Assembly: GCA_022711755.1 (NCBI GenBank)
Contig: JAKLEA010000004.1
Span: 300,304 to 364,303 of the forward strand
Reading direction: 5' to 3'
Source: Planctomycetota bacterium
GTDB lineage: Bacteria; Planctomycetota; Brocadiia; SM23-32; JAKLEA01
Length of the DNA: 64,000 nt
Position 1 is the first letter of the stretch. Every line of letters begins with the position of its first letter. Below, in pieces: positions 1 to 10,643 of this stretch. Both the position numbers and the translations under genes were made by a program. Below the pieces are notes generated by a model. That model ran no database searches. It saw only the letters and a list, made by a program, of their open reading frames with translations, and was not told the DNA's origin.

Positions 1-1098
1 TCGGACGTGTCGTTCAGCCTGTGGTTCTTCATGATCCTGCGAAACCTGCTCCTGACGCTGGCGGTCTGGGCGGGAGTTCCGCGCGACGCAGACATGGAGC
101 GGATGGAGGAATTCGGCGGCTACGTCGTCCTGTTCGCGCTTCTGGCTTACGTAGCCCGCGGCCATCTGAGGCGGACCGGGCGGAACATGATCGGAGTCAT
201 CACGGGGCGGGGATGCCCGGAGGATGAGAGGGCGGAGGCGTGGTCGCTTTTCGGCTTCTTCGCTTTTGCGGGCGTTGTCTGGGGGTGGTTATGGACGCAG
301 GGAATGGGGCCGGTCTGGGCGTTTGCGTTGCTGGGAATATTCCTGATCCAGAACACGATCCTTGCGCGCGCGATTGCGGAATCCGGGCTTCCCTACCTGA
401 AGGCGCGTTTCGCGCTCATTCACCCCCCCCTCTACCTGTTCGGCGTCAGGACGATGGGCATGAGCGCGACCATGATGTTCGCCATGCTGAGCGTCCTTAT
501 CGGATACGACCTGCGCGAATCACTGCTGCCTTACGCGACGAACAGCAACCGCATGGCCTGCGACGTGCGGGGGCTTCGCTGGGGCAGGTTCATGGCGATG
601 ATGGCCGCAGGGGTCCTGATCGCAATGGTTGTCGGGACATGCGTTCACCTTAAGATGGATTATCGCTACGGCCTGCCCGCAGTTGACCCCTACGCCACGC
701 TCCAGTGTTATCAGGAGTATTTCAACCGCGTGGTGGATCAGCAGCGATCTCCGTCGCCGGCCATGCCAGCGTGGACGCACTTCGGAATCGGGGCGGGGCT
801 GACGGCGCTGCTGGGCGTCATGCGCGTCCGGTTCCCGTGGTGGCCGCTGCATCCGCTCGGTTTTCTGATGTCGTATGGCAGCCCGGTGAGGCAGCTCTGG
901 TTGTCATTCATGATCGGCTGGCTGGTCAAGGCCGGCGTCATGCGCTACGGCGGTTCGAACGCGTATCTGAAATTCCGCCCGTTCGTCTACGGCGTGATAT
1001 TCGGGGAATGCGTCATCGCCGGATTCTGGATGTTCGCAACGCTGGCGGTCTACCTGAGCGGGCGCGAGCCGATAAGGATCACGATAATGCCGCTGTAA
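1..1098 (+). CDS. Polytopic membrane protein, DUF6784/DUF6785-like (5' end outside window)
   Basis: The reading frame is open from the first base, so the N-terminus is cut off by the window edge; the visible GTG at position 7 is probably internal. About 363 residues are seen. They contain several long hydrophobic segments, for example near residues 1-20, 35-50, 80-125, 150-170, 195-215 and the last 40 residues, so it is an integral inner-membrane protein. The loops carry conserved-looking polar motifs such as an N-T-I-L-A-R-A-I-A-E-S-G-L-P-Y stretch. From memory it resembles the DUF6785/DUF6784 proteins common in planctomycete-like and Lentisphaera-like genomes, which have no known function. 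It faces away from gene 1106-3436 and ends 8 bases from that gene's stop, so the two converge. Confidence 0.75.
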   Translation, partial: SDVSFSLWFFMILRNLLLTLAVWAGVPRDADMERMEEFGGYVVLFALLAYVARGHLRRTGRNMIGVITGRGCPEDERAEAWSLFGFFAFAGVVWGWLWTQGMGPVWAFALLGIFLIQNTILARAIAESGLPYLKARFALIHPPLYLFGVRTMGMSATMMFAMLSVLIGYDLRESLLPYATNSNRMACDVRGLRWGRFMAMMAAGVLIAMVVGTCVHLKMDYRYGLPAVDPYATLQCYQEYFNRVVDQQRSPSPAMPAWTHFGIGAGLTALLGVMRVRFPWWPLHPLGFLMSYGSPVRQLWLSFMIGWLVKAGVMRYGGSNAYLKFRPFVYGVIFGECVIAGFWMFATLAVYLSGREPIRITIMPL

Positions 1099-1105
1099 TC
1101 CGCCC

Positions 1106-3436
1106 CTACCATGCGTCGGGATGGAAGGGCATCGCTATGTCGTTAATCCATGCCGTCCAGTTGGTCCCCATGTCGGCGTGGCCACAGGGATACCAGGTTA
1201 TCTTCGGTTGTCCGTATGCCTTCCACAAGTTGTTCATGCTGAATGGCGGGAAGAGTTCGTCCCTGAGCGCGAGGACCATGATGACCGAGGCCGGGTTGAC
1301 GCGATGCGCGTAGGTCAGGGGATCAATCATCGCGGCAAGCTCGGAAGCGCGCTCCGGAGTCACGCCGGACAGTGCCGCCAGCGCCATCGCGGGCCTGGCC
1401 ACGCCGGCCTTCTGCTTCAGGATTTCGACATAATCCCCGCCTGCGGCGTTGATGACGATCTTCGGAATCGTTCCGTCAACCCCGGCCGTCAGGGCGGTTG
1501 TCACGCCGCCGAGGCTTGAACCGCAGACGCCTATGCGCGCGGCGTCAACGTCGGGCTGCAGGGCGAGCCACGTCCGCGCGCGGCGGACGTCGCTTACCGC
1601 GCGATGTATGGCGTCCTCTGCAAGGCCGGGACGGGAGAAGACCGTTCCCATCCAGTTCGGGTCTCTGGGACGCCTGTCCCCATAATAGGGCAGTTGCATC
1701 ATGATTGCATGGCAGCCGATCTCGGCCAGGCGGCGGCATATCGCGCGGGACTCCACAAAAGTTCCGTCCACGCAATGAACGACGACAACTGCGGGACGCT
1801 TCTCCCCCTCAGGAATGTCGGGGTGGTAATATTCGCAATGCGCCAGGCATACCTCCGCGTACTTGGGATTGATCTCGCCTGAGGAAAAACGGAGATAGAC
1901 TACCTCATAGTTTTTCTCCCGGTTGATGGGATGGGCCATCCAGTCGAAATCCGCCGGCGGGGGCAGGAATCCCTTCAGGAGCGCCTCGGCCTTGTCCCCT
2001 TCGATGGGCTTGTGCGGCAGTTGTTTGTCCGCCTTGACGACACCCCACGTAGGCCATCGTTTGCTGGCGCGGCCGGGGTGGGGAATTGCCTGTGCATTTT
2101 CGAGTCTGCCTTCCATCAGCTTGCCCAAATCAATGACGAAGCTGGTCTGGTCCTGCGCGCCGGGGCGGTCGGTCGAACGCGGATTCACGGCGTTCGCCAC
2201 GTAGACCTTCATCTGCGCGGGGGAGTAGACCGCCTGTTGGAGCACCGGCCAGTCAACCGGATACTGCCTGTGCGCCTCGACGAGCGACTCCGGCGTGAGC
2301 TTTCCGTAATTTCTCCGGATGTGCGTGTCGTAGATCGAGTAGCGCATCCACGACTGGTTGCGCGCACCCTGGCGCGGGTCGAAAACCTCCCGCTGAAGCT
2401 TCGCCAGTTCAGGATCGGCGAAGACATTTGCGTGAACAAGGTAATCCTTCGCGAAGGCGAAGGGCATGAAGGCCGGATCGTTTTTCCCCGGCTCCAGGAT
2501 GGCCATGTGATGAGACGTGGCTTCGACGCAGCGCATGGTTCCGGCCGCGTCGCATATCATGTACGCAAAACCGCAATCGCGCTGTTTCTCCGCGATGATG
2601 TCAACGGCCTCTTGTGTCGTGGACGCCCTTGCCAATATCTCCCTGAGCAGGAAAGTCATCGGGATGCCCTCGCGGGCGTCATCGCTGGAGATCAGGGTCA
2701 TGTTGCCGATGCAGAGTCCCTTGGCATTCATTCCAGTCAGGCATCCGATGTATCCGGCCCATGCCTCGATGACGTGCGGGATCTGGCCGTCAATCTTGTA
2801 GGCGGTCGTGACCGCGGCGTCCTGCATGTAGGTCGTCATGCCGATGTTTATGGCGTAATCGAGGCTGCGGGACATGAGCGGTTTTCCGTCAATAGTCGCG
2901 GGGCCTGCGGCTGCCGCGCACGTGCACATGCTGTTGAAGAGCGTCGGTATGGCGTGAATCCAATGCACAGTCTCGACCGGCAATCCCGATCCTTTGGCCA
3001 GACCGACCATCTCCTGCTTTAGCCATTCCGGTGAGTAGGGTTCCAGCTTTTCCTGCCATAGACGATGCAGCTTTCCGGTGTCGGCCTTGTAGACCTTCGC
3101 GGCGAACTCGAGCTGGGAGATGAAGGGCTTAATCTGCTTGTTAAATAACGCGCCGTGCTGCCGCCCGACCTCCTCCGCCGATCCCTCAATATACATGACG
3201 TAATGGCTGCCGGCTTTCGGCGTGGTGATTCGCCAGAGGCGCGCCTTGCCGTCCTCCCCGACAAGGTTGACGGTTGCGGCGGCATCGGCGTCATCCGCGC
3301 ATGCTTCGCAGAATCGAGGGGCGATAAAATGAAGCACATATAACCCGAAGATGACGGGGAGAACGAAAGAATGAACGCGCGCGAAGCCGGACCGATAACG
3401 GCGAATCCAGCCGGGAAACTGTCTGCCGGATGTCAT
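1106..3436 (-). CDS. C45-type N-terminal-nucleophile hydrolase fused to an alpha/beta hydrolase
   Basis: This 776-residue protein has a hydrophobic segment at residues 23-40 that could be a signal or membrane anchor. The first half looks like the C45 acyltransferase/peptidase family (penicillin acyltransferase, acid-ceramidase-like). It has the typical start of the mature enzyme at Cys171-Thr172, then A-T-I-D-G-K-P-L and S-R-S-L-D-Y. The second half, from about residue 515, is an alpha/beta hydrolase with nucleophile elbow C-G-S-S-L-G-G (Ser641), Asp726 and His753 in the expected order, so both active sites look complete. C45 enzymes mature by autocleavage before the Cys; here cleavage would separate the anchor from both catalytic parts. 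The substrate is unknown; an amide or ester of an acylated compound is the family expectation. The fusion is the odd point. Confidence 0.85.
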   Translation of the reverse strand: MTSGRQFPGWIRRYRSGFARVHSFVLPVIFGLYVLHFIAPRFCEACADDADAAATVNLVGEDGKARLWRITTPKAGSHYVMYIEGSAEEVGRQHGALFNKQIKPFISQLEFAAKVYKADTGKLHRLWQEKLEPYSPEWLKQEMVGLAKGSGLPVETVHWIHAIPTLFNSMCTCAAAAGPATIDGKPLMSRSLDYAINIGMTTYMQDAAVTTAYKIDGQIPHVIEAWAGYIGCLTGMNAKGLCIGNMTLISSDDAREGIPMTFLLREILARASTTQEAVDIIAEKQRDCGFAYMICDAAGTMRCVEATSHHMAILEPGKNDPAFMPFAFAKDYLVHANVFADPELAKLQREVFDPRQGARNQSWMRYSIYDTHIRRNYGKLTPESLVEAHRQYPVDWPVLQQAVYSPAQMKVYVANAVNPRSTDRPGAQDQTSFVIDLGKLMEGRLENAQAIPHPGRASKRWPTWGVVKADKQLPHKPIEGDKAEALLKGFLPPPADFDWMAHPINREKNYEVVYLRFSSGEINPKYAEVCLAHCEYYHPDIPEGEKRPAVVVVHCVDGTFVESRAICRRLAEIGCHAIMMQLPYYGDRRPRDPNWMGTVFSRPGLAEDAIHRAVSDVRRARTWLALQPDVDAARIGVCGSSLGGVTTALTAGVDGTIPKIVINAAGGDYVEILKQKAGVARPAMALAALSGVTPERASELAAMIDPLTYAHRVNPASVIMVLALRDELFPPFSMNNLWKAYGQPKITWYPCGHADMGTNWTAWINDIAMPFHPDAW

Positions 3437-3640
3437 TGCTCTTCTCCGAACAAGGCATTACTGAAGAAATGAGAATGTAACATCAGAGAATGATTGTCGC
3501 ACTACATGCTCCGGCCGCGCAAGAGGTTTTCATGCGGGACATTTGCTATGCGGCAGCGGACCGGGGCACGATGCCATGTTCCTTGCATCTTGCGGGAAGC
3601 ATGGCTTCACCGCACCGAAAGCCGAGGGACGTCTCAGGGA

Positions 3641-3667
3641 TTGAAATCAACAGTGAGGACTGATAAT
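3641..3667 (+). promoter_or_regulatory. Possible sigma-70-like promoter for the ACT-like gene
   Basis: TTGAAA at 3641-3646 and GATAAT at 3662-3667 are each close to consensus and lie upstream of the gene at 3713. The spacer is 15 nt, shorter than the usual 17, so this is only a candidate. Confidence 0.3.
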
Positions 3668-3712
3668 CTCCACGCCGTGGTAATACCATACTCTCTTTGA
3701 AAGGAGACTCAC

Positions 3713-3964
3713 ATGGCGAAGAAGGTCATTCTCGGCGTGCAGATTGTCAATCGCGTGACGAACGTACCGGAGGTGCAGAGCGCACTCACAAAGTACGGCT
3801 GCAACATCAAGACTCGGCTTGGGCTGCACGAGGTAGACGAAAAGAACTGTTCCACGGGGGGATTGCTTATTCTGGAAACCTTCGGCGACGCCAAAGAGAT
3901 TGCCGCCTTCGAGAAGACCCTGAAAAAGATAAAGGGCGTCAAGGTCAAGAAGATGACGTTCTGA
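3713..3964 (+). CDS. Small ACT-like regulator-type protein (TM1266 family-like)
   Basis: This 83-residue protein starts at ATG with a strong AAAGGAG site 7 nt upstream. The pattern is I-L-G-V-Q-I-V-N-R, then C-N-I-K-T-R-L-G-L-H, then L-I-L-E-T-F-G-D, then I-K-G-V-K-V-K-K. This matches the ferredoxin-like, ACT-type fold of the TM1266 family, often labelled iron-only hydrogenase system regulator. No hydrogenase gene is nearby, so that label should not be taken as its job. Members are thought to be small-molecule-sensing dimers. It stands alone, with unrelated minus-strand genes on both sides. Confidence 0.72.
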   Translation: MAKKVILGVQIVNRVTNVPEVQSALTKYGCNIKTRLGLHEVDEKNCSTGGLLILETFGDAKEIAAFEKTLKKIKGVKVKKMTF

Positions 3965-4036
3965 CGCAGGCGGAATAGCGGATCGAAGTATCAAGAACGC
4001 CGACATGCGATCCGCGTTTCACGCACGGAAAAGTGG

Positions 4037-4074
4037 AAAAAACAGCGCAGCAGACCGTAAGGTCCGCTGCGCTG
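4037..4074 (-). terminator. Intrinsic terminator
   Basis: A 14-bp stem with one mismatch (CAGCGCAGCAGACC, loop GTAA, GGTCCGCTGCGCTG) is flanked on the plus strand by six A at 4037-4042. Read on the minus strand it is a GC-rich hairpin followed by six T, placed about 60-90 nt after the stop of the gene that ends at 4131. It may also stop plus-strand transcripts from 3713-3964, but there the U-tract is poor. Confidence 0.85.
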
Positions 4075-4130
4075 TGTCGTCTTGTGTCGCCGGATGCTTC
4101 TTGCGTCAACCATGCGGCGCGCCCCGAGCA

Positions 4131-6146
<2,016 letters not shown>

Positions 6147-6230
6147 GTTCGCCTTCCTGTAAAGATGGTTGCCGCGATTCGAGTTCACGGCAGAGACGCG
6201 GAACGCCGCGCCATCGCATCGCCGCAAGGC

Positions 6231-8189
6231 TCACTTCTGTTGGCCTTGCCCTGCGCCCTGCGCCTTCCGGCTGTTTTCAAGGTAGTAGAAGAATCCGTCT
6301 TCCGCGCCGATCAGCAGGTCGGGGACGCCGTCCCTGTTCCAGTCAACGATTGTCGGGCGCGGCGTGTGCCCGGCCAGAACCTGCGGATCAATCGCTGTCG
6401 GGCCGGCAAAGACGTATTCGCCGTCTTTCTGCGCCGTATTGCGCATCAGATCCATCGTCGGTTTGCCGTCAATGATCAAGTCCTTCTTTCCGTCTCCGTC
6501 CCAGTCGGTCATTGCCCATTGCCTTCGCCCGCTCTTTCCGGCCATGAGCGGATTCAGACGCAGCGGCTGCCCGTCCTGCGCCATGAAAATCCGTTTCCCC
6601 GGCAGTAGTTTCAGTCCGCTGTTATCCTTTTTCCTCTCGAAGAACGCCGGATATCCCTCATGGTCGAGAATAATTAGATCGTTCAGCCCGTCTCCGTTAA
6701 GATCGGTGATGTATGGACACGTGCGCCATTGCGTGACAAGCTGTCTGCCCTTCGGATTCCACCAGTTCCACATCGGCTTGGGCGGCTTGCTCTCCCACTC
6801 AACCTCGACGGCCAGCGCGGGGGCAAGCGCAGGCTGCTTCCGGGTTCCGATGTTTCTGTGCCATATCACCTCCCCCCAGATTGAGTTCGCCATGACGTCC
6901 GGCAAGCCGTCGTGATCCCAGTCTGCGACACAAACGACCGTGTAACCCCACTTGGCCTCCGCAGGCCCCTGGATCGAGCCGTTGTATCCGGCTTGAATGC
7001 GGATTGTCCGCCCGCCGGCCTCGAGATATTTCGGCTCGGCCCACTTCGGCGGGCATCCGCCATCAAGGTTTTCGACGAAGCTGATGTAACCCGCCGTATC
7101 CCCGCAGATGATATCCTCGTCTCCGTCGCCGTCCCAGTCGAAGCTGTAGGGCGTGGAAAGAGCGCCGACCTTCAGCATGTCGGCCTGCTGTTTGAAGAAT
7201 TTGGGCGTCAGGAAGGACGGCATGCCGTGCATGAATCCTCCGGTGTTCTCCATCAACGCAACGCGCCCGTCCTCCTGGCCGACGACGAGGTCCTGATCTC
7301 CGTCGCCGTCCCAGTCAACGGCAATGGAGATGATCATTTCGAGGTCCATCGTGATCGTATTACCTTCGTATTTCAGATGCCGCCCGGTCGCGTATTTCGG
7401 TTCGGTTCTGGAGCCGATGTTCTCGAACCACGTGAGCTTGTCGAGAAACTCGCCGCAGATGATGTCCAGGTCGCCGTCGCCGTCCCAGTCGGCAAGGCTG
7501 GGCGAGGGCATGCCAAAGACGTCCATGGGGGCATCTCCAGCCTGCAGTTGAACTGCGGGGGCGTATTTCGGATCTGCGTTCGTTCCGATATTTTTCACGA
7601 AGTAGACAAAACCGTGAATCGGTCCGCGAGTCCATTTGCCGCCTGCGTCAAAGGCGTTGTCCCATCCGTATTCCCTCCAGTCGCTTGCTCCAATGACAAG
7701 GTCATTGACGCCGTCACCATCGAAATCGCAGATTCTCCAGTGATCAGATCGCCCGGCGTGAAATTCCTTCTTGTATGAAATCGGTTCGCCGCCGTCGAGA
7801 CGGCGCTTGCGGAAATCGCGGTAGACGCGTCCCGGAGTCGTAACGACGATCTGGCCGTCAAGCTCGAAAGCCTGGCAGTTTGCCTTCGCTTCGCCGATTC
7901 TGATCGCGGGTTTGAAGACCGGGAACTTGACCTTCCCCTCAGTGTTCTCAAAGAAGTAGACGCCGCTTGACGGCTTGTTGGTCGTAGCGACGACAAGGTC
8001 CATGTCGCCGTCGCCGTCGTAATCCATCGGCAGAGGCTGCGCCCATAGACCGACGCCCAAATCAACGACGAGGCCGGGATTGCGATAACGGACAAGCTCG
8101 TATCCGCTTCCTTCATGCGCTGAGGCAAGGAATACTGCGATTACGACGAGGAGAATCATCAGGCATTTATGTCGAACAGGTTTATGCAC
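6231..8189 (-). CDS. Secreted FG-GAP/VCBS repeat protein
   Basis: I place the start at GTG 8189 because AAGGAG lies 6 nt upstream and the product then opens with a short basic stretch and a hydrophobic core ending in A-S-A, a good signal peptide. An upstream ATG at 8285 would overlap the previous gene and lacks these features. The 652-residue product has nine calcium-loop motifs of the type D-x-D-G-D-G-x-x-D (for example DYDGDGDMD, DWDGDGDLD, DLNGDGLND, DWDGDGKKD), spaced through the chain. These mark an FG-GAP/VCBS beta-propeller, probably surface-located and calcium-bound. Such propellers mediate adhesion or ligand binding; no catalytic motif is seen. It follows the two URO-D-like genes on the same strand. 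Confidence 0.9.
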   Translation of the reverse strand: MHKPVRHKCLMILLVVIAVFLASAHEGSGYELVRYRNPGLVVDLGVGLWAQPLPMDYDGDGDMDLVVATTNKPSSGVYFFENTEGKVKFPVFKPAIRIGEAKANCQAFELDGQIVVTTPGRVYRDFRKRRLDGGEPISYKKEFHAGRSDHWRICDFDGDGVNDLVIGASDWREYGWDNAFDAGGKWTRGPIHGFVYFVKNIGTNADPKYAPAVQLQAGDAPMDVFGMPSPSLADWDGDGDLDIICGEFLDKLTWFENIGSRTEPKYATGRHLKYEGNTITMDLEMIISIAVDWDGDGDQDLVVGQEDGRVALMENTGGFMHGMPSFLTPKFFKQQADMLKVGALSTPYSFDWDGDGDEDIICGDTAGYISFVENLDGGCPPKWAEPKYLEAGGRTIRIQAGYNGSIQGPAEAKWGYTVVCVADWDHDGLPDVMANSIWGEVIWHRNIGTRKQPALAPALAVEVEWESKPPKPMWNWWNPKGRQLVTQWRTCPYITDLNGDGLNDLIILDHEGYPAFFERKKDNSGLKLLPGKRIFMAQDGQPLRLNPLMAGKSGRRQWAMTDWDGDGKKDLIIDGKPTMDLMRNTAQKDGEYVFAGPTAIDPQVLAGHTPRPTIVDWNRDGVPDLLIGAEDGFFYYLENSRKAQGAGQGQQK

Positions 8190-8260
8190 CGGTTGCTCCT
8201 TTTCAAATGCGCTGCGAAGATTGCGGACATTTGTCGGTGGCGTGACCATGCCCGGCAAAA

Positions 8261-9331
8261 TCATGCCTTGTAGAGTTCCCGACATTTCGCAAGGTAGTAT
8301 TTGAAATTCGCGTAAGGCACTTCCGGGTGGACGTGATGATCGAGCGTCGGCAGGTAGCCGCCCTGCCTGAGCATCCCAGGCAGCCTGGATTCGAGTTCCG
8401 CGTCAATGGCGTCGCGTCCCAGCGCCAGGGCGCGCTTGTCAATCCCGCCCAGAATCAGAAGTTTCGGGAACGCCTCCCGGATTTTCATTACGTCCATGCC
8501 CGCCGCGACCTCGAACGGCAGCAGCCCGTCAATTCCGGCCTCGACGAACAGGGGGATCAACTGCGTGACGTCCCCGTCGCTGTCAACCGTCACCCACCGC
8601 GCGCCCATCTGTTTGTAGAAGTCCACTATTTCCTTGTAATACGGCAGCATGAACTCGCGGAAGAAGGCCGGGGATATCAGCGGGCCGTTCTTATACGACA
8701 TGTCCTCCCACATGAAAACGAAGTCGAGTTTCACCTCCCGCATCGTCTTCACGGCCAGCCGCTTCAGATAGTCGAGGTGGAATCGGCACATCTCGTGAAT
8801 CAGCTCGGGCTGGTCCACGTATGACGTCAGCAGACTTTCCAGCCCCATCAGTTCGCGGAACCATCCGAAGAAGCCGTTTTCCCGCGTGCCGACGCAGATC
8901 AGGTGCGGCGCTTCACGGCTCCACGCGGCCCACTGGTCCCAGTCCGCGCCGTAGCGCCCCGGGGCCTCCGGATTAAGCCGTTCCTTGATCTTCTCGAAAT
9001 CGTCGCGGTTGGAGACCGGATGTTTGAGAAACTGCGGAAGACTCATCCCCCTTTTATTCTCGCGAAGGATGACGCCGAACTCGTTCTGCACAATCCGGCT
9101 GTCCGCGTCATCCTCGAGTGTCTTCTTTTCGAATTCCGGATAATATCGCCGGTTCATGGGCGGGCGGAAGTAGTGGATTATGCCGCAGTCGTCCCACGGA
9201 TTGACTCCTTCCGGAAGCCCCTCTCCCCGCCAGCGCCTGACCGTCTCATCCCAATAGCCCCATTCAAACTGGCAAAGCGTATCCGGTTTCTCGAAACTCA
9301 TCAGCGCGTGGAATGCGTCTCTCGGTTTCAA
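8261..9331 (-). CDS. Uroporphyrinogen-decarboxylase-like protein (URO-D superfamily)
   Basis: The product is 356 residues. Its start is a TTG that overlaps the stop of the gene upstream (TTGA), with GGAGGA 6 nt before it, so translation is probably coupled. The sequence shows the URO-D/methyltransferase barrel pattern: F-V-F-M-W-E-D-M in the middle, a V-T-V-D-S-D-G-D strand, then G-I-D-G-L-L-P-F-E, L-I-L-G-G-I-D-K and a late H-H-V-H-P-E-V-P. Many such proteins in uncultured planctomycete-like bacteria are not heme enzymes but corrinoid-linked or uncharacterised methyltransferases. The normal hemE motifs near the N-terminus are not evident, so I do not assign heme synthesis. It forms a pair with the next gene upstream. 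Confidence 0.85.
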   Translation of the reverse strand: MKPRDAFHALMSFEKPDTLCQFEWGYWDETVRRWRGEGLPEGVNPWDDCGIIHYFRPPMNRRYYPEFEKKTLEDDADSRIVQNEFGVILRENKRGMSLPQFLKHPVSNRDDFEKIKERLNPEAPGRYGADWDQWAAWSREAPHLICVGTRENGFFGWFRELMGLESLLTSYVDQPELIHEMCRFHLDYLKRLAVKTMREVKLDFVFMWEDMSYKNGPLISPAFFREFMLPYYKEIVDFYKQMGARWVTVDSDGDVTQLIPLFVEAGIDGLLPFEVAAGMDVMKIREAFPKLLILGGIDKRALALGRDAIDAELESRLPGMLRQGGYLPTLDHHVHPEVPYANFKYYLAKCRELYKA

Positions 9332-10455
9332 CAGGTTTCCTCCGTCATCGTGGATTCTTCAGCCGATTCCTTGCTCAATTCCCTGCAGCAGTTGATTATT
9401 CCGACGACCTTCTCGTCATCCACGTTCCATTCAAGATCGGCGAACACAACATCGCACGGTCCGTAATACAGTGCGATTCGCCGCAGGTCTCTTGTTATTT
9501 CAGACAGCGGCTTGTCTGCCGCGTCCATCGGGGTGTACATGAAAGCCCGTCTGGCCTGCGGGAAGATTTCCCTGGCCCGCCGAAGGTCGGAATCCCCTCC
9601 CATGTCAATGTATCCGACGTTCGGAATCCGGCTGTAAGGCTCCAGGTACGGGTTGGCGTTCCATGCGCAATTATGGACCCCCAGAAGGCCGAATTCCTCC
9701 GCAAGACGGACATCGTATGGCAGAAGCAGTTCCGCATACTTCTCCGGGGAAATCATGTTCACCATGCAGTTGCTTACGGTGAAGTGCCTGACATCGAAGC
9801 CGCTTGCGGCCTGGGCGGCATACAGGCGTCGCGCCCCCGACATCATCGTTTCCGCCACGCATGAAAAAACGTGATCCGCCCTGCCGGGTTCAAGCGACAT
9901 GTCGGTGAAGATGCTCTCCCCCCTCAACCTGTATGCAGTGTTCAGCACGCCCTGCCAGTTGATGTACCCCGCCACCTTTCCAAGCTCGGAGTTTATCCAA
10001 TCAACCTGCCGCATCAGGTCGCAGAACAGGGGATTATTATCTAGATCGGGAACTTTCAGTCTCGCCGCCTCATCATCGGAGAGATACCTGTGCTCACATG
10101 CCGGCCAGCCGTCCTTTGCATATCGTATCGGAACGCCGAACAGACCCGGCACGAAACACCCGCCGTAGACTCCCGTCAGAATATCCGCATCTGACAGGCA
10201 ATTTATAATATGCCCAATACCTGAAGGCCCGAATGCTTCTGCCATTGATTCAAACATTGAAGGAAGATTGCGGAGGCGATACTCCGGATCGGTATGCCAC
10301 TCAGGACCGAATGTTATGTCTGACCGGACCTGAAACCATCCGGGCGTGAATCCAATCTCAGGGCGCAGGAAAGGCTCATCGCCGCCCGCTGGTCTCCGTG
10401 TCGCCGGCGCTGCCGGAGCGATGTAACTTATCAGTTGCCTGGAATCGCAATCCAT
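9328..10455 (-). CDS. URO-D superfamily protein, divergent
   Basis: The 375-residue product is related to its downstream neighbour in general layout. It has S-N-C-M-V-N-M-I-S-P-E-K-Y-A-E-L-L-L-P-Y, where the S-P-x-x-(F/Y) and L-L-P-Y pieces are typical of the URO-D barrel. Also seen are G-L-L-G-V-H-N-C-A-W-N and G-Y-I-D-M-G-G-D-S-D-L. The conserved His-Asn-Cys and the late D-V-V-F-A-D-L-E-W resemble cobalamin-dependent methyltransferase-like members more than heme decarboxylases. The last bases overlap the next gene by TTGA, so both proteins are likely made in equal amounts and may act together. No corrinoid protein gene is beside them. Confidence 0.75.
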   Translation of the reverse strand: MDCDSRQLISYIAPAAPATRRPAGGDEPFLRPEIGFTPGWFQVRSDITFGPEWHTDPEYRLRNLPSMFESMAEAFGPSGIGHIINCLSDADILTGVYGGCFVPGLFGVPIRYAKDGWPACEHRYLSDDEAARLKVPDLDNNPLFCDLMRQVDWINSELGKVAGYINWQGVLNTAYRLRGESIFTDMSLEPGRADHVFSCVAETMMSGARRLYAAQAASGFDVRHFTVSNCMVNMISPEKYAELLLPYDVRLAEEFGLLGVHNCAWNANPYLEPYSRIPNVGYIDMGGDSDLRRAREIFPQARRAFMYTPMDAADKPLSEITRDLRRIALYYGPCDVVFADLEWNVDDEKVVGIINCCRELSKESAEESTMTEETC

Positions 10456-10643
10456 CTTTGCCTGTCCCTGTGGTTTCCAAAAACCGCGCGTAAAATCCGG
10501 TTATTATCATATCCATGAGTCATTGCCGTCTCAAACTTATCAGGTTGTTCCACGATGCAGTTGAATGGGATTAACATGACTATCATCTCATGATACATAA
10601 TCAATGACTGATCGTGCCTCATGATTATCCCCTCAACCGATGC

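Noticed and set aside
1931..3022. Long open frame on the plus strand opposite the C45 fusion gene
   Set aside because: No ribosome site, no family motifs, and it mirrors the codons of the well-supported minus-strand gene.
8261..10455. Naming either URO-D-like gene hemE
   Set aside because: The conserved N-terminal hemE motifs are not evident and the late motifs fit other branches of the superfamily.
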